Of a stretch of DNA of 41,929 nucleotides, positions 1 through 7,707 are shown piece by piece (position 1 is the stretch's first letter; the number at the start of each line of letters is the position of its first letter). The translations under genes were made by a program, and so were the position numbers. The stretch is taken from positions 1 to 41,929 of the forward strand of contig NCEB01000022.1 in NCBI GenBank assembly GCA_002280475.1. The letters are read 5' to 3'. Origin of the DNA: Brevundimonas subvibrioides. GTDB lineage: Bacteria > Pseudomonadota > Alphaproteobacteria > Caulobacterales > Caulobacteraceae. The notes beneath the pieces are model-generated. The model was given only the letters and a program-made list of their open reading frames with translations, had not been told where the DNA came from and did not search any database.

Positions 1-115
1 GCACGGCATGGAGGGCGTGAAGTTCTGGACCAAGGCCAAGACCGTCACCGCCCGCTGGCCTGACTCCGACCTGGAACACGCCGACAGCAGCTTCGTCATT
101 CCGACGATGCGCTAG
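1..115 (+). CDS. mmsA: Methylmalonate-semialdehyde dehydrogenase (CoA-acylating), C-terminal fragment
   Basis: Only the last 37 residues are inside the window, in the frame starting at base 2 and ending at TAG 113-115. The tail holds the stretches GMEGVKFWTKAKTVTARWP and FVIPTM, which match my memory of the C-terminus of MmsA-type aldehyde dehydrogenases (EGV.F.T..KTVT.RWP...F.MPT). The full enzyme would convert methylmalonate or malonate semialdehyde to propionyl- or acetyl-CoA in valine and inositol breakdown. The stop sits in a CTAG that also carries the stop of the convergent gene, so the two genes overlap by four bases. Another member of the aldehyde dehydrogenase superfamily is possible, because the catalytic part is outside the window. 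Confidence 0.7.
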   Translation, partial: HGMEGVKFWTKAKTVTARWPDSDLEHADSSFVIPTMR

Positions 116-984
116 ATCGTCCCCAGGGCAACGAAGGCGCGCGCCGCCGCGAAATCCCCGGCCTCGAACCGGGCGGTGGCGATGCTGCCGTCGCGGAACA
201 GGAACTGGATCAGGAAGGGCTCGCGCGGGTCCAGCGCGGCCAGCCGCTCGGCCCCCGCGTCGGGAAACCGCCAGGCCTCGCCTTGACGGCGTCCCTCGGT
301 GAGCAGCGTCGGGGCGGCCATGTCGGTGCCGGCCGACCAGACCGTCCGACGCTGGCTTTCGGGCGGCAAGACACCGATCCCCGCCGCCGTCAGCCAGGGA
401 CGCGGCGACAGGGCCGGATCGCGCATGACGATGCGCGCCGCATAGGGACGGGGTTGTCCAACGAAGGACACCACCGCCGACAGAGCCTGAACGCCCTCCG
501 GATCGGCGGCGAGACCGAAGGTGACCGGCGAGGCCCCGGTGACCGAGGCCTGCATCAACCGCCAGCCCGGCTCATCGCTTCCCATCCGGTCGGCGGCCCA
601 GGCGGCGCGACTGCCGGGGAAGGTCATGCGCGGGGTGCGCGCCCAACCGTCGAAGGCATGGGCGACGCGGTCACGGACCACCCCCAGCTCCGGGTTGGCG
701 CAGGACACGGACGCGGCGCGGGCGCGGGCTCGCGCCGCCGTCTCTCGCAGGGCGGTCTCGGCGGTGCCAGCCCTCAGAGCCGCGCCGTGGGCCTGAAGCG
801 TCGCGGCCGACAGGGCCCCGGCGACGGGCGCGGCGAACAGGCGGCATTTCCGGTCAGCCGCCAGAACGAAGGCGCGGTCATAGTAGGTGCCGGTGCCCTC
901 GGCCGTCGCCACGGCCGGCGACAGCGCCACCCCCGCCACAAGGGCGAGCGTGCTGGCGAAACGGGGAAATAGGCCTATCCTCAT
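112..984 (-). CDS. Exported protein of unknown function (290 aa)
   Basis: I do not recognise a family. The protein begins with a typical Sec signal peptide: MRIG, a hydrophobic core of about 16 residues, and an AxA site near residues 26-28 (VATA-EG). The mature part of about 260 residues has two cysteines (near K.C and S.C), an Ala/Arg-rich helical region at about residues 55-95, and a more beta-like C-terminal half. It is probably periplasmic. ATG 982-984 is the start that includes the signal peptide. It is divergent from the DUF1491 gene, with about 55 bp between starts, and convergent with the mmsA fragment, sharing a CTAG stop overlap. Confidence 0.7.
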   Translation of the reverse strand: MRIGLFPRFASTLALVAGVALSPAVATAEGTGTYYDRAFVLAADRKCRLFAAPVAGALSAATLQAHGAALRAGTAETALRETAARARARAASVSCANPELGVVRDRVAHAFDGWARTPRMTFPGSRAAWAADRMGSDEPGWRLMQASVTGASPVTFGLAADPEGVQALSAVVSFVGQPRPYAARIVMRDPALSPRPWLTAAGIGVLPPESQRRTVWSAGTDMAAPTLLTEGRRQGEAWRFPDAGAERLAALDPREPFLIQFLFRDGSIATARFEAGDFAAARAFVALGTI

Positions 985-1039
985 GCCCCGACCCTAGCGC
1001 CACGACGTTCCGGTCCCGTTTCCGATCAGGGTTAGCGAT

Positions 1040-1393
1040 TTGCTTCTGAACTCAGACCTCTGGGTCTCCGCCCTGATCCGCCGCGCCGAGATCGCCGGGG
1101 CCAACGCCACCGTCGTGCGCCGGGGCGATGGCCGGGCCGGGACGGTGATCGTCAAGGCCTATGACACCTCCACGCGCGAGGCGCGGCTGTTCACCGAGGC
1201 CTTCGGACAGGACGGCGACCGGCTCTGGATCCAGCCCGTCACCGGCACCGAGAGCGAACTGGACACCTATATCGACCGCCAGCGCGGCTACGACCCCGAC
1301 ATCTGGGTGGTCGAAGTCGAGGACCGGCAGGGGCGACACTTCATCACGGAGAAGGTCGAGGGCGAGGGCGGCGGATCGGTCGCAAATCCTTAA
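1040..1393 (+). CDS. DUF1491 family protein
   Basis: A cytoplasmic protein of 117 residues with the pattern I associate with DUF1491, a short family common in Alphaproteobacteria: SDLWVSALIRRAE at the N-terminus, G.V.VK..D in the middle, and DRQRGYDPDIWVVEVEDRQGRHF near the C-terminus. Function is unknown for the family. The start is TTG at 1040-1042; no ATG lies between it and the conserved SDLWV motif, so a rare start codon is needed. The final residues are Gly/Glu-rich and probably disordered. It is divergent from the exported protein at 112-984 and followed about 90 bp later by another small gene on the same strand. Confidence 0.75.
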   Translation: MLLNSDLWVSALIRRAEIAGANATVVRRGDGRAGTVIVKAYDTSTREARLFTEAFGQDGDRLWIQPVTGTESELDTYIDRQRGYDPDIWVVEVEDRQGRHFITEKVEGEGGGSVANP

Positions 1394-1479
1394 GGACGTT
1401 CGGGAACGGAACCGAAAACCACCTCGGCCTAGGGTCAGCGGTGTCGGCGAGAAGCGTCGGCGTCAGGCGAGTGCCCCGC

Positions 1480-1860
1480 ATGCTGTTTCTCATGAACGAC
1501 GTCGTGTTCGATCTGGACGAGGCCTGCCCGGTCACGGCCGCCGACGCGCGCCGGTTCGAGAAGCTGGGTTTCGACTATCTGATGGAACTGGGCTGCGAGT
1601 TGTTCGCCGAGGACCCGATGCTGCACCGGAACGACCCGGTCCGCGCCCGTCGCCTGGCCTGGCTGATCCACGACCGCAGCCCGGACGTGAACGCCGCCCT
1701 GTTCGCCGCCCCCGAGACCGACTGCGACCCGGCTCTGGTCGAGCCCCAGTTCTGCGCCCTGCCGGTCACCGTCCTGCGCCAGCTGATGACGCGCGCCAAA
1801 AAGGGCCTGCTGGACGCCGTCAGCGCCGACCGCGCCGTCTGGGGTCGCATGGCGGCCTGA
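1480..1860 (+). CDS. Small conserved hypothetical protein (126 aa)
   Basis: No family is recognised with confidence. ATG 1480 is chosen because AGGCGAG lies about 8 bases upstream; a GTG at 1441 in the same frame would add 13 Arg/Ser-rich residues without a good ribosome site. The protein is soluble and acidic, with the pattern FDLDEACPVTAADARRF near the start and a helical C-terminus (LRQLMTRAKKGLLDAV). Codon use is like that of its neighbours (strong G/C third position). It is convergent with the small membrane protein gene at 1884-2057. Confidence 0.6.
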   Translation: MLFLMNDVVFDLDEACPVTAADARRFEKLGFDYLMELGCELFAEDPMLHRNDPVRARRLAWLIHDRSPDVNAALFAAPETDCDPALVEPQFCALPVTVLRQLMTRAKKGLLDAVSADRAVWGRMAA

Positions 1861-1883
1861 GTCTTTGGTGGCCGGACAGCCGC

Positions 1884-2057
1884 CTAGAAGATCACCCGAA
1901 AGATCAGGTGCACCGCCACACCGACGGCGGCGATGAAGCCGAAGCCGGTGAAGACGCAGATGGAGGGGTGGATCTCGCCCTTCGGCGCGGCCCGGTCCCC
2001 ACGATCGACAAGGGGCCTGACGCTCGAAACGCGGTCCGCCGGATGCAGCGAAGCCAT
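1884..2057 (-). CDS. Small single-pass membrane protein (57 aa)
   Basis: The start is taken as ATG 2055-2057 because AAAGGAAA sits about 6 bases upstream; a longer in-frame reading adds an Arg/Lys-rich stretch with no support. The first 35 residues are polar and charged. Residues about 36-57 (ICVFTGFGFIAAVGVAVHLIF) form one predicted membrane helix close to the C-terminus, so the product is probably a tail-anchored inner-membrane peptide. Function is unknown. It is divergent from prfC, with a gap of about 190 bp that must hold both promoters. The gene is short, so I keep moderate confidence. Confidence 0.5.
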   Translation of the reverse strand: MASLHPADRVSSVRPLVDRGDRAAPKGEIHPSICVFTGFGFIAAVGVAVHLIFRVIF

Positions 2058-2250
2058 GGTCGTTTCCTTTTTCCCTGCGGCGTCCGGCGCGTGTCCGGAA
2101 CGTCTCACCGGGCCAGTGTGACTCCAAAGACCCCGCTTGGCGAGGGGTTTTCGCCGCTTTATCGACGAACCGTCGATAGTGGATCCCGTGCCCCCGGCGC
2201 GTGACTTTCCGGCCCCCTCGCGCTAGGTCCGCGCGCCCACCGGAAAGACC

Positions 2251-3933
2251 ATGTCGAAACTGACCCTCGCCGAGGAGGCCCTGCGTCGCAGGACCTTCGC
2301 CATCATCGCCCACCCCGATGCGGGCAAGACCACCCTGACCGAGCACATCCTGCTGTCCGGCGGGGCCATCCGCGCGGCCGGGGCGGTGCGGGCGCGGGGC
2401 GAGAACCGGCGCACGCGCTCGGACTGGATGAAGATCGAGAAGGAGCGCGGCATCTCCGTCTCTGCCTCGGTCATGACGTTCGAGCACGACGGCAAGATGT
2501 TCAACCTGCTCGACACCCCGGGGCACGAGGACTTTTCCGAAGACACCTATCGCACCCTGACGGCCGCCGACTGCGCCATCATGGTGCTGGACGCCGCCAA
2601 GGGCATCGAACCCCAGACGCTGAAGCTGTTCGAGGTGTGCCGCCTGCGCGACATCCCGATCATCACCTTCATCAACAAGCTGGACCGCGAGGCCCAGGAC
2701 CCGATGACGCTGCTGGACGACATCGCCAGCCGCCTGCAACTGGACCCCGCCCCGATCTGGTGGCCGGCCGAGAGCGGCAACCGCCTGCGCGGCATGGTCG
2801 AACTCGGCACCGGCCGGTTCCAGCCCTATGCGAGGAAGGTTCCCGGCGCGGCCGAGGACGCCGGCCATCCCGACGCCCTGCCCCTGGCGGATGCCGGTCA
2901 GTATTTCGAGGCGGGCGAGCAGCAGGCCCTGACCGAGGCGCTGGAACTGGTCGAGGGCGGCTATCCGGCGTTCGACCGCCAGTCCTTCCTGGAGGGGCAT
3001 CTGACGCCGGTGCTGTGGGGATCGGCGCTGCGCCACTTCGGCATCGACCAACTGCTGGCCGCGATCGGCGACTGGGCCCCCGCGCCGAAGAGCCTTCCGG
3101 CTCTTAGGGTCGAGGGTCGAGGGTCGAGGGGTGAGAAAGCAAGCGGCGGGGGCAAGGAAGACCTTTCGACCCTCGACCCTCGACCCTCGACCCTCGTCGA
3201 TCCCGCCTCCCCCGAGGTCACCGGCTTCGTCTTCAAGGTCCAGGCCAATATGGACCCCAACCACCGCGACCGCATCGCCATGTTCCGCATGGCCAGCGGA
3301 TCGTTCAGGCGCGGCATGAAGCTGAAGGTCCAGAACACCGGCAAATCCCTGTCGGTGAACGCGCCCATCATGTTCTTCGCCTCCGATCGCGAACTGGCCG
3401 AAGACGCCTATGCCGGCGACGTCATCGGCATTCCGAACCACGGCGTGCTGCGCGTCGGCGACAGTCTGTCGGAGAGCGGCCTGATCCGCTTCGCCGGCCT
3501 GCCCAACTTTGCGCCGGAGATCCTGCAGCGCGTGCGGGTCAAGGATCCGCTGAAGGCCAAGCATCTGAAGAAGGCGCTGGACGGCCTGGCCGAGGAGGGC
3601 GTGACCCAGCTGTTCCGCCCCGAGATCGGCGCGGACTTCATCGTCGGCGCGGTGGGCCAGCTGCAGTTCGAGGTCATGGCCGACCGGCTGGGCGAGGAAT
3701 ACGGGCTGGAGGTCATCTTCGAACCCAGCCCCTATGCCGAGGCGCGCTGGATCATGCCGGTAGAGGGGGGCGACAAGGCCGACGTCGAGGACTTCATGTC
3801 GAAGTATCGCGGCCAGATGGCGCGCGACCTCGACCAGGCCCCGGTCTTCCTGGCCAAGTCCAGCTGGGAGACCGGCTATGTGATGGAACGTTTCCCCAAG
3901 GTCGCCTTCACCAAGACGCGCGAGCGGGGCTGA
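2251..3933 (+). CDS. prfC: Peptide chain release factor 3 (RF3)
   Basis: RF3 is the GTPase that removes RF1/RF2 from the ribosome after peptide release. All G-domain motifs are present: G1 AHPDAGKTTLTEH (from residue 17), switch I with ERGISVSASVM, G3 DTPGHEDF, and G4 NKLD. The conserved domain II start (TGFVFKVQANMDPNHRDR) and the C-terminal part (AVGQLQFEVMADRL, ending ...FTKTRERG) are intact. At 560 residues it is longer than the usual 525-530 aa. The excess lies between APAP and TGFVF, where about 30 residues (286-315) are encoded by an inverted heptamer repeat, listed separately. The frame stays open through it, so the gene appears functional. The start ATG 2251 has GGAAAG 6 bases upstream. 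Confidence 0.96.
   Translation: MSKLTLAEEALRRRTFAIIAHPDAGKTTLTEHILLSGGAIRAAGAVRARGENRRTRSDWMKIEKERGISVSASVMTFEHDGKMFNLLDTPGHEDFSEDTYRTLTAADCAIMVLDAAKGIEPQTLKLFEVCRLRDIPIITFINKLDREAQDPMTLLDDIASRLQLDPAPIWWPAESGNRLRGMVELGTGRFQPYARKVPGAAEDAGHPDALPLADAGQYFEAGEQQALTEALELVEGGYPAFDRQSFLEGHLTPVLWGSALRHFGIDQLLAAIGDWAPAPKSLPALRVEGRGSRGEKASGGGKEDLSTLDPRPSTLVDPASPEVTGFVFKVQANMDPNHRDRIAMFRMASGSFRRGMKLKVQNTGKSLSVNAPIMFFASDRELAEDAYAGDVIGIPNHGVLRVGDSLSESGLIRFAGLPNFAPEILQRVRVKDPLKAKHLKKALDGLAEEGVTQLFRPEIGADFIVGAVGQLQFEVMADRLGEEYGLEVIFEPSPYAEARWIMPVEGGDKADVEDFMSKYRGQMARDLDQAPVFLAKSSWETGYVMERFPKVAFTKTRERG
3107..3193. repeat. Palindromic heptamer repeat inserted in frame in prfC
   Basis: Three direct copies of GGGTCGA (3107-3127) followed by GGGG face four copies of TCGACCC (3166-3193), with a 34-base centre. 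This gives an inverted repeat with arms of roughly 25 bases. It is read through by prfC as residues about 286-315, with product LRVEGRGSRGEK...STLDPRPSTL, in the linker between the G domain and domain II. From memory, ordinary RF3 has about 17 residues between APAP and TGFVF, against about 44 here. The insert therefore looks like a mobile or expanding palindrome tolerated in a flexible linker. Confidence 0.85.
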
Positions 3934-4010
3934 ACCCAAGAGTCGGGTCGGCCCGCGAACCTTCGCCGTCCGCCATCGTTCTGTCGCCAAGCCATGGTGG
4001 AACCGAACGC

Positions 4011-4691
4011 ATGACCGACCGATCTCACCGGACCCTGCTCGTTCTCACGGCCTCGGCGGCGGCCCTGCTGCTGACGGCGGGGGCCTCGGCGCAGGAGACG
4101 CCCGCCCAGGCCCGCGCCCGCGCCGCCACCCAGTCGCTGAACGGCGGGCCCTCGGAAACGACCCTGGGACTGCCGCCCGCCGCGCCTCCGGCGCCTTCCG
4201 TCCAGGCCCCCCGGCCGACGCAGACCCGCGATCTGGATCGGACGCTGGAAGACCTGCTCGGCGCCTTCGCCGACGAGGCTGAACCCGAAGATGCTGCCAC
4301 GCCCGCCGTTACCCTGGCCGAGGGCGAGACCGAGCCCGCGCCGATCCCGGTGGCGCTGGGCTACTACGTTCGGGGCGACAAGGATTGCGACCAGGTCTGG
4401 CCCGGCGAAGGCGACCTGGCGTTCATGACGCCCACCACCTTCACCATCGACTTCGGCGGCTGCGCGCCCGGCCAGTTCCTGCAGACCGGGCCCAACAGCT
4501 GGCGCGAGGAACAGAGCTGCCGCACCGAACTGGGCGGCGACGCCGGGTCCTATGTCGTCGACTACGAGATGGTCGAGACCGGCACCCTGCGCCGCACCGC
4601 CCGTCTGGAGATCGACAGCAGCGTCGAACAGGACACCTGGCGCTTCTGCGAGATCGCCGATGTGCCCGAGAACGCGCGGTTTGGGTCGTAG
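4011..4691 (+). CDS. Exported Ala/Pro-rich protein of unknown function (226 aa)
   Basis: A signal peptide is clear: MTDRSHRTLLV, a hydrophobic core of Ala/Leu, and the AxA site ASA-QE at about residues 26-28. Residues 30-115 are low-complexity Ala/Pro/Glu sequence, probably disordered. Residues 116-226 look like a compact folded domain with four cysteines (D.C DQVW, GGCAPG, QSCRTEL, RFCEIAD) that could form two disulfides in the periplasm. I do not recognise the domain. ATG 4011 gives the signal peptide. It lies on the same strand as prfC, 77 bp downstream. A strong AT-rich palindrome follows the stop. Confidence 0.7.
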   Translation: MTDRSHRTLLVLTASAAALLLTAGASAQETPAQARARAATQSLNGGPSETTLGLPPAAPPAPSVQAPRPTQTRDLDRTLEDLLGAFADEAEPEDAATPAVTLAEGETEPAPIPVALGYYVRGDKDCDQVWPGEGDLAFMTPTTFTIDFGGCAPGQFLQTGPNSWREEQSCRTELGGDAGSYVVDYEMVETGTLRRTARLEIDSSVEQDTWRFCEIADVPENARFGS

Positions 4692-4695
4692 CGCG

Positions 4696-4732
4696 GCGAT
4701 CCATATTATCCAAACCGGATAATATGGATCGC
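4696..4732. repeat. AT-rich perfect palindrome (16-bp arms)
   Basis: GCGATCCATATTATCC (4696-4711), loop AAACC, then GGATAATATGGATCGC (4717-4732). The arms are perfect over 16 bases, and the core is strikingly AT-rich for this genome. It begins 4 bases after a stop codon but has no T tract after the stem, so it is not a classic intrinsic terminator. It may be a protein-binding palindrome, a recombination site, or an RNA 3'-end stabiliser. Confidence 0.7.
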
Positions 4733-4766
4733 TTCAGCAGCTTGTATTGTCTGATCGGATAGCAAG

Positions 4767-4789
4767 CGCATGCCCTAGGGCGCGTTTTT
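4767..4789 (+). terminator. Weak possible terminator
   Basis: A short GC stem (CGC-AT-GCCC facing GGGC-GCG, with an AT bulge and a very small loop) is followed by TTTTT at 4785-4789. It could end transcription from the exported-protein gene at 4011-4691. The tiny loop makes this uncertain. Confidence 0.3.
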
Positions 4790-4800
4790 CTTGGCTAGAT

Positions 4801-4843
4801 CCACTCCGTCATCCTCGGACTTGATCCGAGGATGACGGAGTGG
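4801..4843. repeat. Family A palindrome, solo copy
   Basis: A perfect inverted repeat with 19-base arms (4801-4819 and 4825-4843) around the loop CTTGA. Its core CCGTCATCCTCGGA / TCCGAGGATGACGG is the element that also flanks the GIY-YIG gene near 14.0-14.4 kb. Here both arms are symmetric (...GATGACGG), whereas the flanking copies end in GATCGGA on the side facing the gene. It lies in the gap between an exported-protein gene and the convergent nemA-like gene. Confidence 0.9.
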
Positions 4844-4875
4844 GTTGAGCCGATCTTACCTAAACTAAAGAGACC

Positions 4876-5976
4876 CTACGCCTGAACCGTCTCGAGAAAC
4901 GGATAGTCGGTGTAGCCCTTGGCGCCGCCGCCGTAGAAGGTGGCCTTGTCCGGTGCGTTCAGGGGGGCGTTGGTCTTCCACCGCTCGACCAGATCGGGGT
5001 TGGACAGCACCGGCACCCCGACGCTGACCAGGTCGGCGCGACCCTCGGTCATGGCCTTTTCCGCCGTCGCGCGGCTCAGGCCGCCGTTCAGCATGACCGG
5101 ACCGCCGAAGGCGTCGCGAATGTCCGAGGCCAGTTGCGGGGCGTCGCCCTTGATCGACATGGGCGTGCCGGGCTCGCCCTCGATCAGGTGCAGGAAGGCC
5201 AGGCCGAAGGGCTTCAGCGCGGCGGCGGCCGGCACGAAGACCGCGGCGGGGTCGCTGTCCATCGTGCTGTTGGCCCCGTTCGACGGCGACAGGCGGATGC
5301 CGACGCGGTCGGCACCCCAGACGGCGACGACGGCCGAGACGACCTCCAGCATGAAGCGCAGCCGGTTCTCGACAGAACCGCCGTAGCGGTCATCGCGCTT
5401 GTTGGAGCCGTCCTTCAGGAATTGGTCGATCAGATAGCCGTTGGCGGCATGGATCTCGACCCCGTCGAAGCCGGCCTTCCTGGCCATCTCGGCGGCGTGG
5501 ACATAGTCGGCGATGATGGCCTCGATCTGGGGAATCGTCAGGGCGCGCGGCGTCTGGAACGGGGCCATGGTGAAGTCGGGCTTCATCGTCTGGCCTTCGG
5601 CGGCGACGGCCGAGGGCGCGAAGCCCGGCAGACCATCGGGCTGATAGTCCGACAGCGAGACGCGGCCGACGTGCCACAGCTGGGCGACGATCAGGCCGCC
5701 CCTGGCGTGGACGGCGTCGGTCACGGCCTTCCAGCCCTGAACCTGTGCCTCGGTGAAGATGCCCGGCGTGTTGGGATAGCCCTGGGCCGAGCGGCTGATC
5801 TGGGTCGCCTCCGATACGATCAGTCCCACCGACGCCCGCTGGGCATAGTATTCCGCCGCCAGCGGGTTGGGCACCTCGCCCTCGACCGCCCGGCTGCGGG
5901 TCAGCGGCGCCATCGCGATCCGGTTCTTCAGCTTGAGCGCGCCGAGGTCGATGGGGTCGAAGAGCGAGGACGTCAT
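4876..5976 (-). CDS. nemA: Old Yellow Enzyme family FMN-dependent ene-reductase (N-ethylmaleimide reductase type)
   Basis: A flavoprotein that uses NAD(P)H to reduce activated C=C bonds, nitro esters and electrophiles such as N-ethylmaleimide. The TIM-barrel features of the family are present: LKNRIAMAPLTRSRA at the start, QLWHVGR, VEIHAANGYLIDQFLKDGSN with the His/Asn pair that holds the substrate carbonyl, DDRYGGSVENR, and the FMN-phosphate loops LNGG and VGVPVLSNPDL. Length 366 aa is usual. The ATG at 5974-5976 is chosen because GAAGG is 8 bases upstream; a GTG three codons earlier is in frame but lies too close to that site. The gene is divergent from the helical protein at 6129. In other bacteria such enzymes are often under TetR/NemR control, but no such gene is adjacent. 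Confidence 0.92.
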   Translation of the reverse strand: MTSSLFDPIDLGALKLKNRIAMAPLTRSRAVEGEVPNPLAAEYYAQRASVGLIVSEATQISRSAQGYPNTPGIFTEAQVQGWKAVTDAVHARGGLIVAQLWHVGRVSLSDYQPDGLPGFAPSAVAAEGQTMKPDFTMAPFQTPRALTIPQIEAIIADYVHAAEMARKAGFDGVEIHAANGYLIDQFLKDGSNKRDDRYGGSVENRLRFMLEVVSAVVAVWGADRVGIRLSPSNGANSTMDSDPAAVFVPAAAALKPFGLAFLHLIEGEPGTPMSIKGDAPQLASDIRDAFGGPVMLNGGLSRATAEKAMTEGRADLVSVGVPVLSNPDLVERWKTNAPLNAPDKATFYGGGAKGYTDYPFLETVQA

Positions 5977-6128
5977 AGGAAACACCTTCTGTTGCGGTCA
6001 GGACCAGATGGGTGTCCCGGCAGCGGCGTTCAACCCCGGGGAACCCGGCAGCGGCGTCAGGCTTGCTAGACTGTGATCCGAGACAGTGACACGGTCCCGA
6101 TGCGGGACGCGGAGCGTTTGACGGGACG

Positions 6129-7391
6129 ATGTTCGAGTTTGGCAAAGACCTGAGAAAGCTGTTCGGCGAGGCGCGCGACAGCGACGACCTGGGCTGGCTG
6201 GAGCTGATCGGGGCCGACCTGCTGGCGGTCGAGGCCCGGGCCCTGACCACCGACGGCGGCCGCGTGTCGTGCCGGACGCCGTCGCGCACCTGGACCCGCG
6301 CCTCGGCCCTGTGGCGAGAGCATGCGCGACGCACCGGCATGCGCCCCAGTCTGGACAAGGCCCTGGCCACCGCCGCCGACGCCCTGAAGTCCGCGACCCA
6401 CCCGGAGGACGCCGCCCGCGCCGGGCTGGCCGCCTCCCTGGCCTGGCTGACCGCCTTCGACCTGTACGGCGACCGCTCGGCCCTGGACGAGGCGACCCAT
6501 GCCGCCCGCGAGACCGAGCCCAGGCGGCTGGCCACCCTGGCGCTCAGCGCCTCGGTCCACGCCCGCATCCGCACGCGTCAGGCCCGACTGAGCGGCCAGA
6601 CCACCGACCGGCTGGACGCCGCCGCCCTGATGGACGCGGCCCTGCACGCCCTGGTCAAGCACAGCCCGACCGAGGCGGACGACCTGCGTCTGGACGGCGC
6701 GGCCCTGGCGCTGGAGGGCGGCATCCTGCAGCGCGACGCCCGGCTGCTGGACCAGGCCGGACGCGATCTTCAGGCCCTGGTCGCGGCCTGCGACCCGGAC
6801 ACCCGGCCCCTGACCCGCGCGCGCGCCCTGGCCCTGTGCGGCGCGGGTCTGTCGGCCCTGGCGGCCATGGCGGGCGACGCGGCGGCCACCGCGACCGGCC
6901 ACGCCCTGTTCGACGCGGCGGCGGATCAGTTCTTCCCCGAGCACAGTCCGATGGACTGGGCCGCCGTCCAGGTCGCCCGCGCCGTCGATCCCGCGACGCC
7001 CATCGAGGCCCTGATGCAGGCGGAAGGCCTGACCGGCGGTCACGGAACGGTACTGGGGGCGCTGGCCCTGGACCTGCTGATCCAGCGCGAGATCGCCACG
7101 GCCGCGGCCAACGGCGACCTGATGGCCCTGACCCGCATCGAGACCCGCGTCCGCCGCCGTCTGGCAGAGCGCGTCGGCGTGACTGGAGCGGTCGACTGGG
7201 CCGTCGACCAGATCGCCATGGCGCGACTGATGATCGCACGCGCCGACCTGATGGGGACCGAACCGGATCAGGCGGCCTTCGTCCTGTCGGAGGCGGCGGA
7301 GGCGGCGACCGACCACGGCGTGCCGGTGCTGGCGGATCGGGCGAAGGGATTGATGGTGGGGCTGGGATCGCCGGTCCGGCAACGCCCCTGA
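6129..7391 (+). CDS. Alpha-helical cytoplasmic protein of unknown function (420 aa)
   Basis: No family is recognised. The protein has no signal peptide and no membrane segment, and it is almost wholly made of Ala/Leu/Arg-rich helices. Their spacing (for example ARAGLAASLAWLTAFDLYGD, then ALDEATHAARETEP, then LALSASVHARIRTRQ) is like helical hairpin repeats of the TPR/solenoid type, though no clean TPR consensus is seen. A role as a scaffold or tetratricopeptide-like protein is inference only. ATG 6129 follows GACGGGACG. It is divergent from nemA, with about 150 bp for the two promoters. Codon use is like the chromosome average. Confidence 0.75.
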   Translation: MFEFGKDLRKLFGEARDSDDLGWLELIGADLLAVEARALTTDGGRVSCRTPSRTWTRASALWREHARRTGMRPSLDKALATAADALKSATHPEDAARAGLAASLAWLTAFDLYGDRSALDEATHAARETEPRRLATLALSASVHARIRTRQARLSGQTTDRLDAAALMDAALHALVKHSPTEADDLRLDGAALALEGGILQRDARLLDQAGRDLQALVAACDPDTRPLTRARALALCGAGLSALAAMAGDAAATATGHALFDAAADQFFPEHSPMDWAAVQVARAVDPATPIEALMQAEGLTGGHGTVLGALALDLLIQREIATAAANGDLMALTRIETRVRRRLAERVGVTGAVDWAVDQIAMARLMIARADLMGTEPDQAAFVLSEAAEAATDHGVPVLADRAKGLMVGLGSPVRQRP

Positions 7392-7707
7392 CTGCGGCCG
7401 GACGCCAGCCGTCGGGCAATGCAGTGCTGAACGGTGCCGTCTCGTCAGCCCGGCCCACGACCGCTTCGGTTTGGCCGTCTGTGGACCACGCAACGCGGGA
7501 TCGATCTCAGGACCAGGCGCATGCGTCACAGTGACGCCGGAACACGACGACCACTGCTTTTCGAGAAGACGAACCCGCGAACTCGGCCTTCAGCCACCCG
7601 CTGAAACTTGACTACCCGGGAGGGCTCGCAAATAGAAATTCCCGTGCGGCTGCGCGTTGCGGTTGCTGTCTGGCGGCTTGAGGAGCCGCATGGGGGAGTA
7701 AGGCACA
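7392..7707. other. Intergenic stretch upstream of the RTX gene
   Basis: A gap of 316 bases holding no convincing gene. Short open frames here lack ribosome sites and coding character. The 3' half is less GC-rich than its surroundings and carries the best promoter candidate for the RTX gene (7608-7636). The ribosome site GGGGGAGTAAGG lies just before ATG 7708. Confidence 0.6.
7608..7636 (+). promoter_or_regulatory. Candidate promoter of the RTX gene
   Basis: TTGACT (7608-7613) and AATAGA (7631-7636) are 17 bases apart, close to sigma-70 spacing, with a leader of about 65 bases before ATG 7708. The -35 box is good and the -10 box is partial. Confidence 0.4.

Noticed and set aside
2126..2155. 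A hairpin with CCCC...GGGG followed by TTTT upstream of prfC
   Set aside because: The stem is broken by a bulge, and it lies in a divergent promoter gap where no plus-strand transcript needs to end.
1435..3990. An 851-residue open frame on the minus strand opposite prfC
   Set aside because: It is the antisense shadow of a GC-rich gene: low-complexity Arg/Gly/Leu/His composition, no domains, and full overlap with well-supported prfC and small genes.
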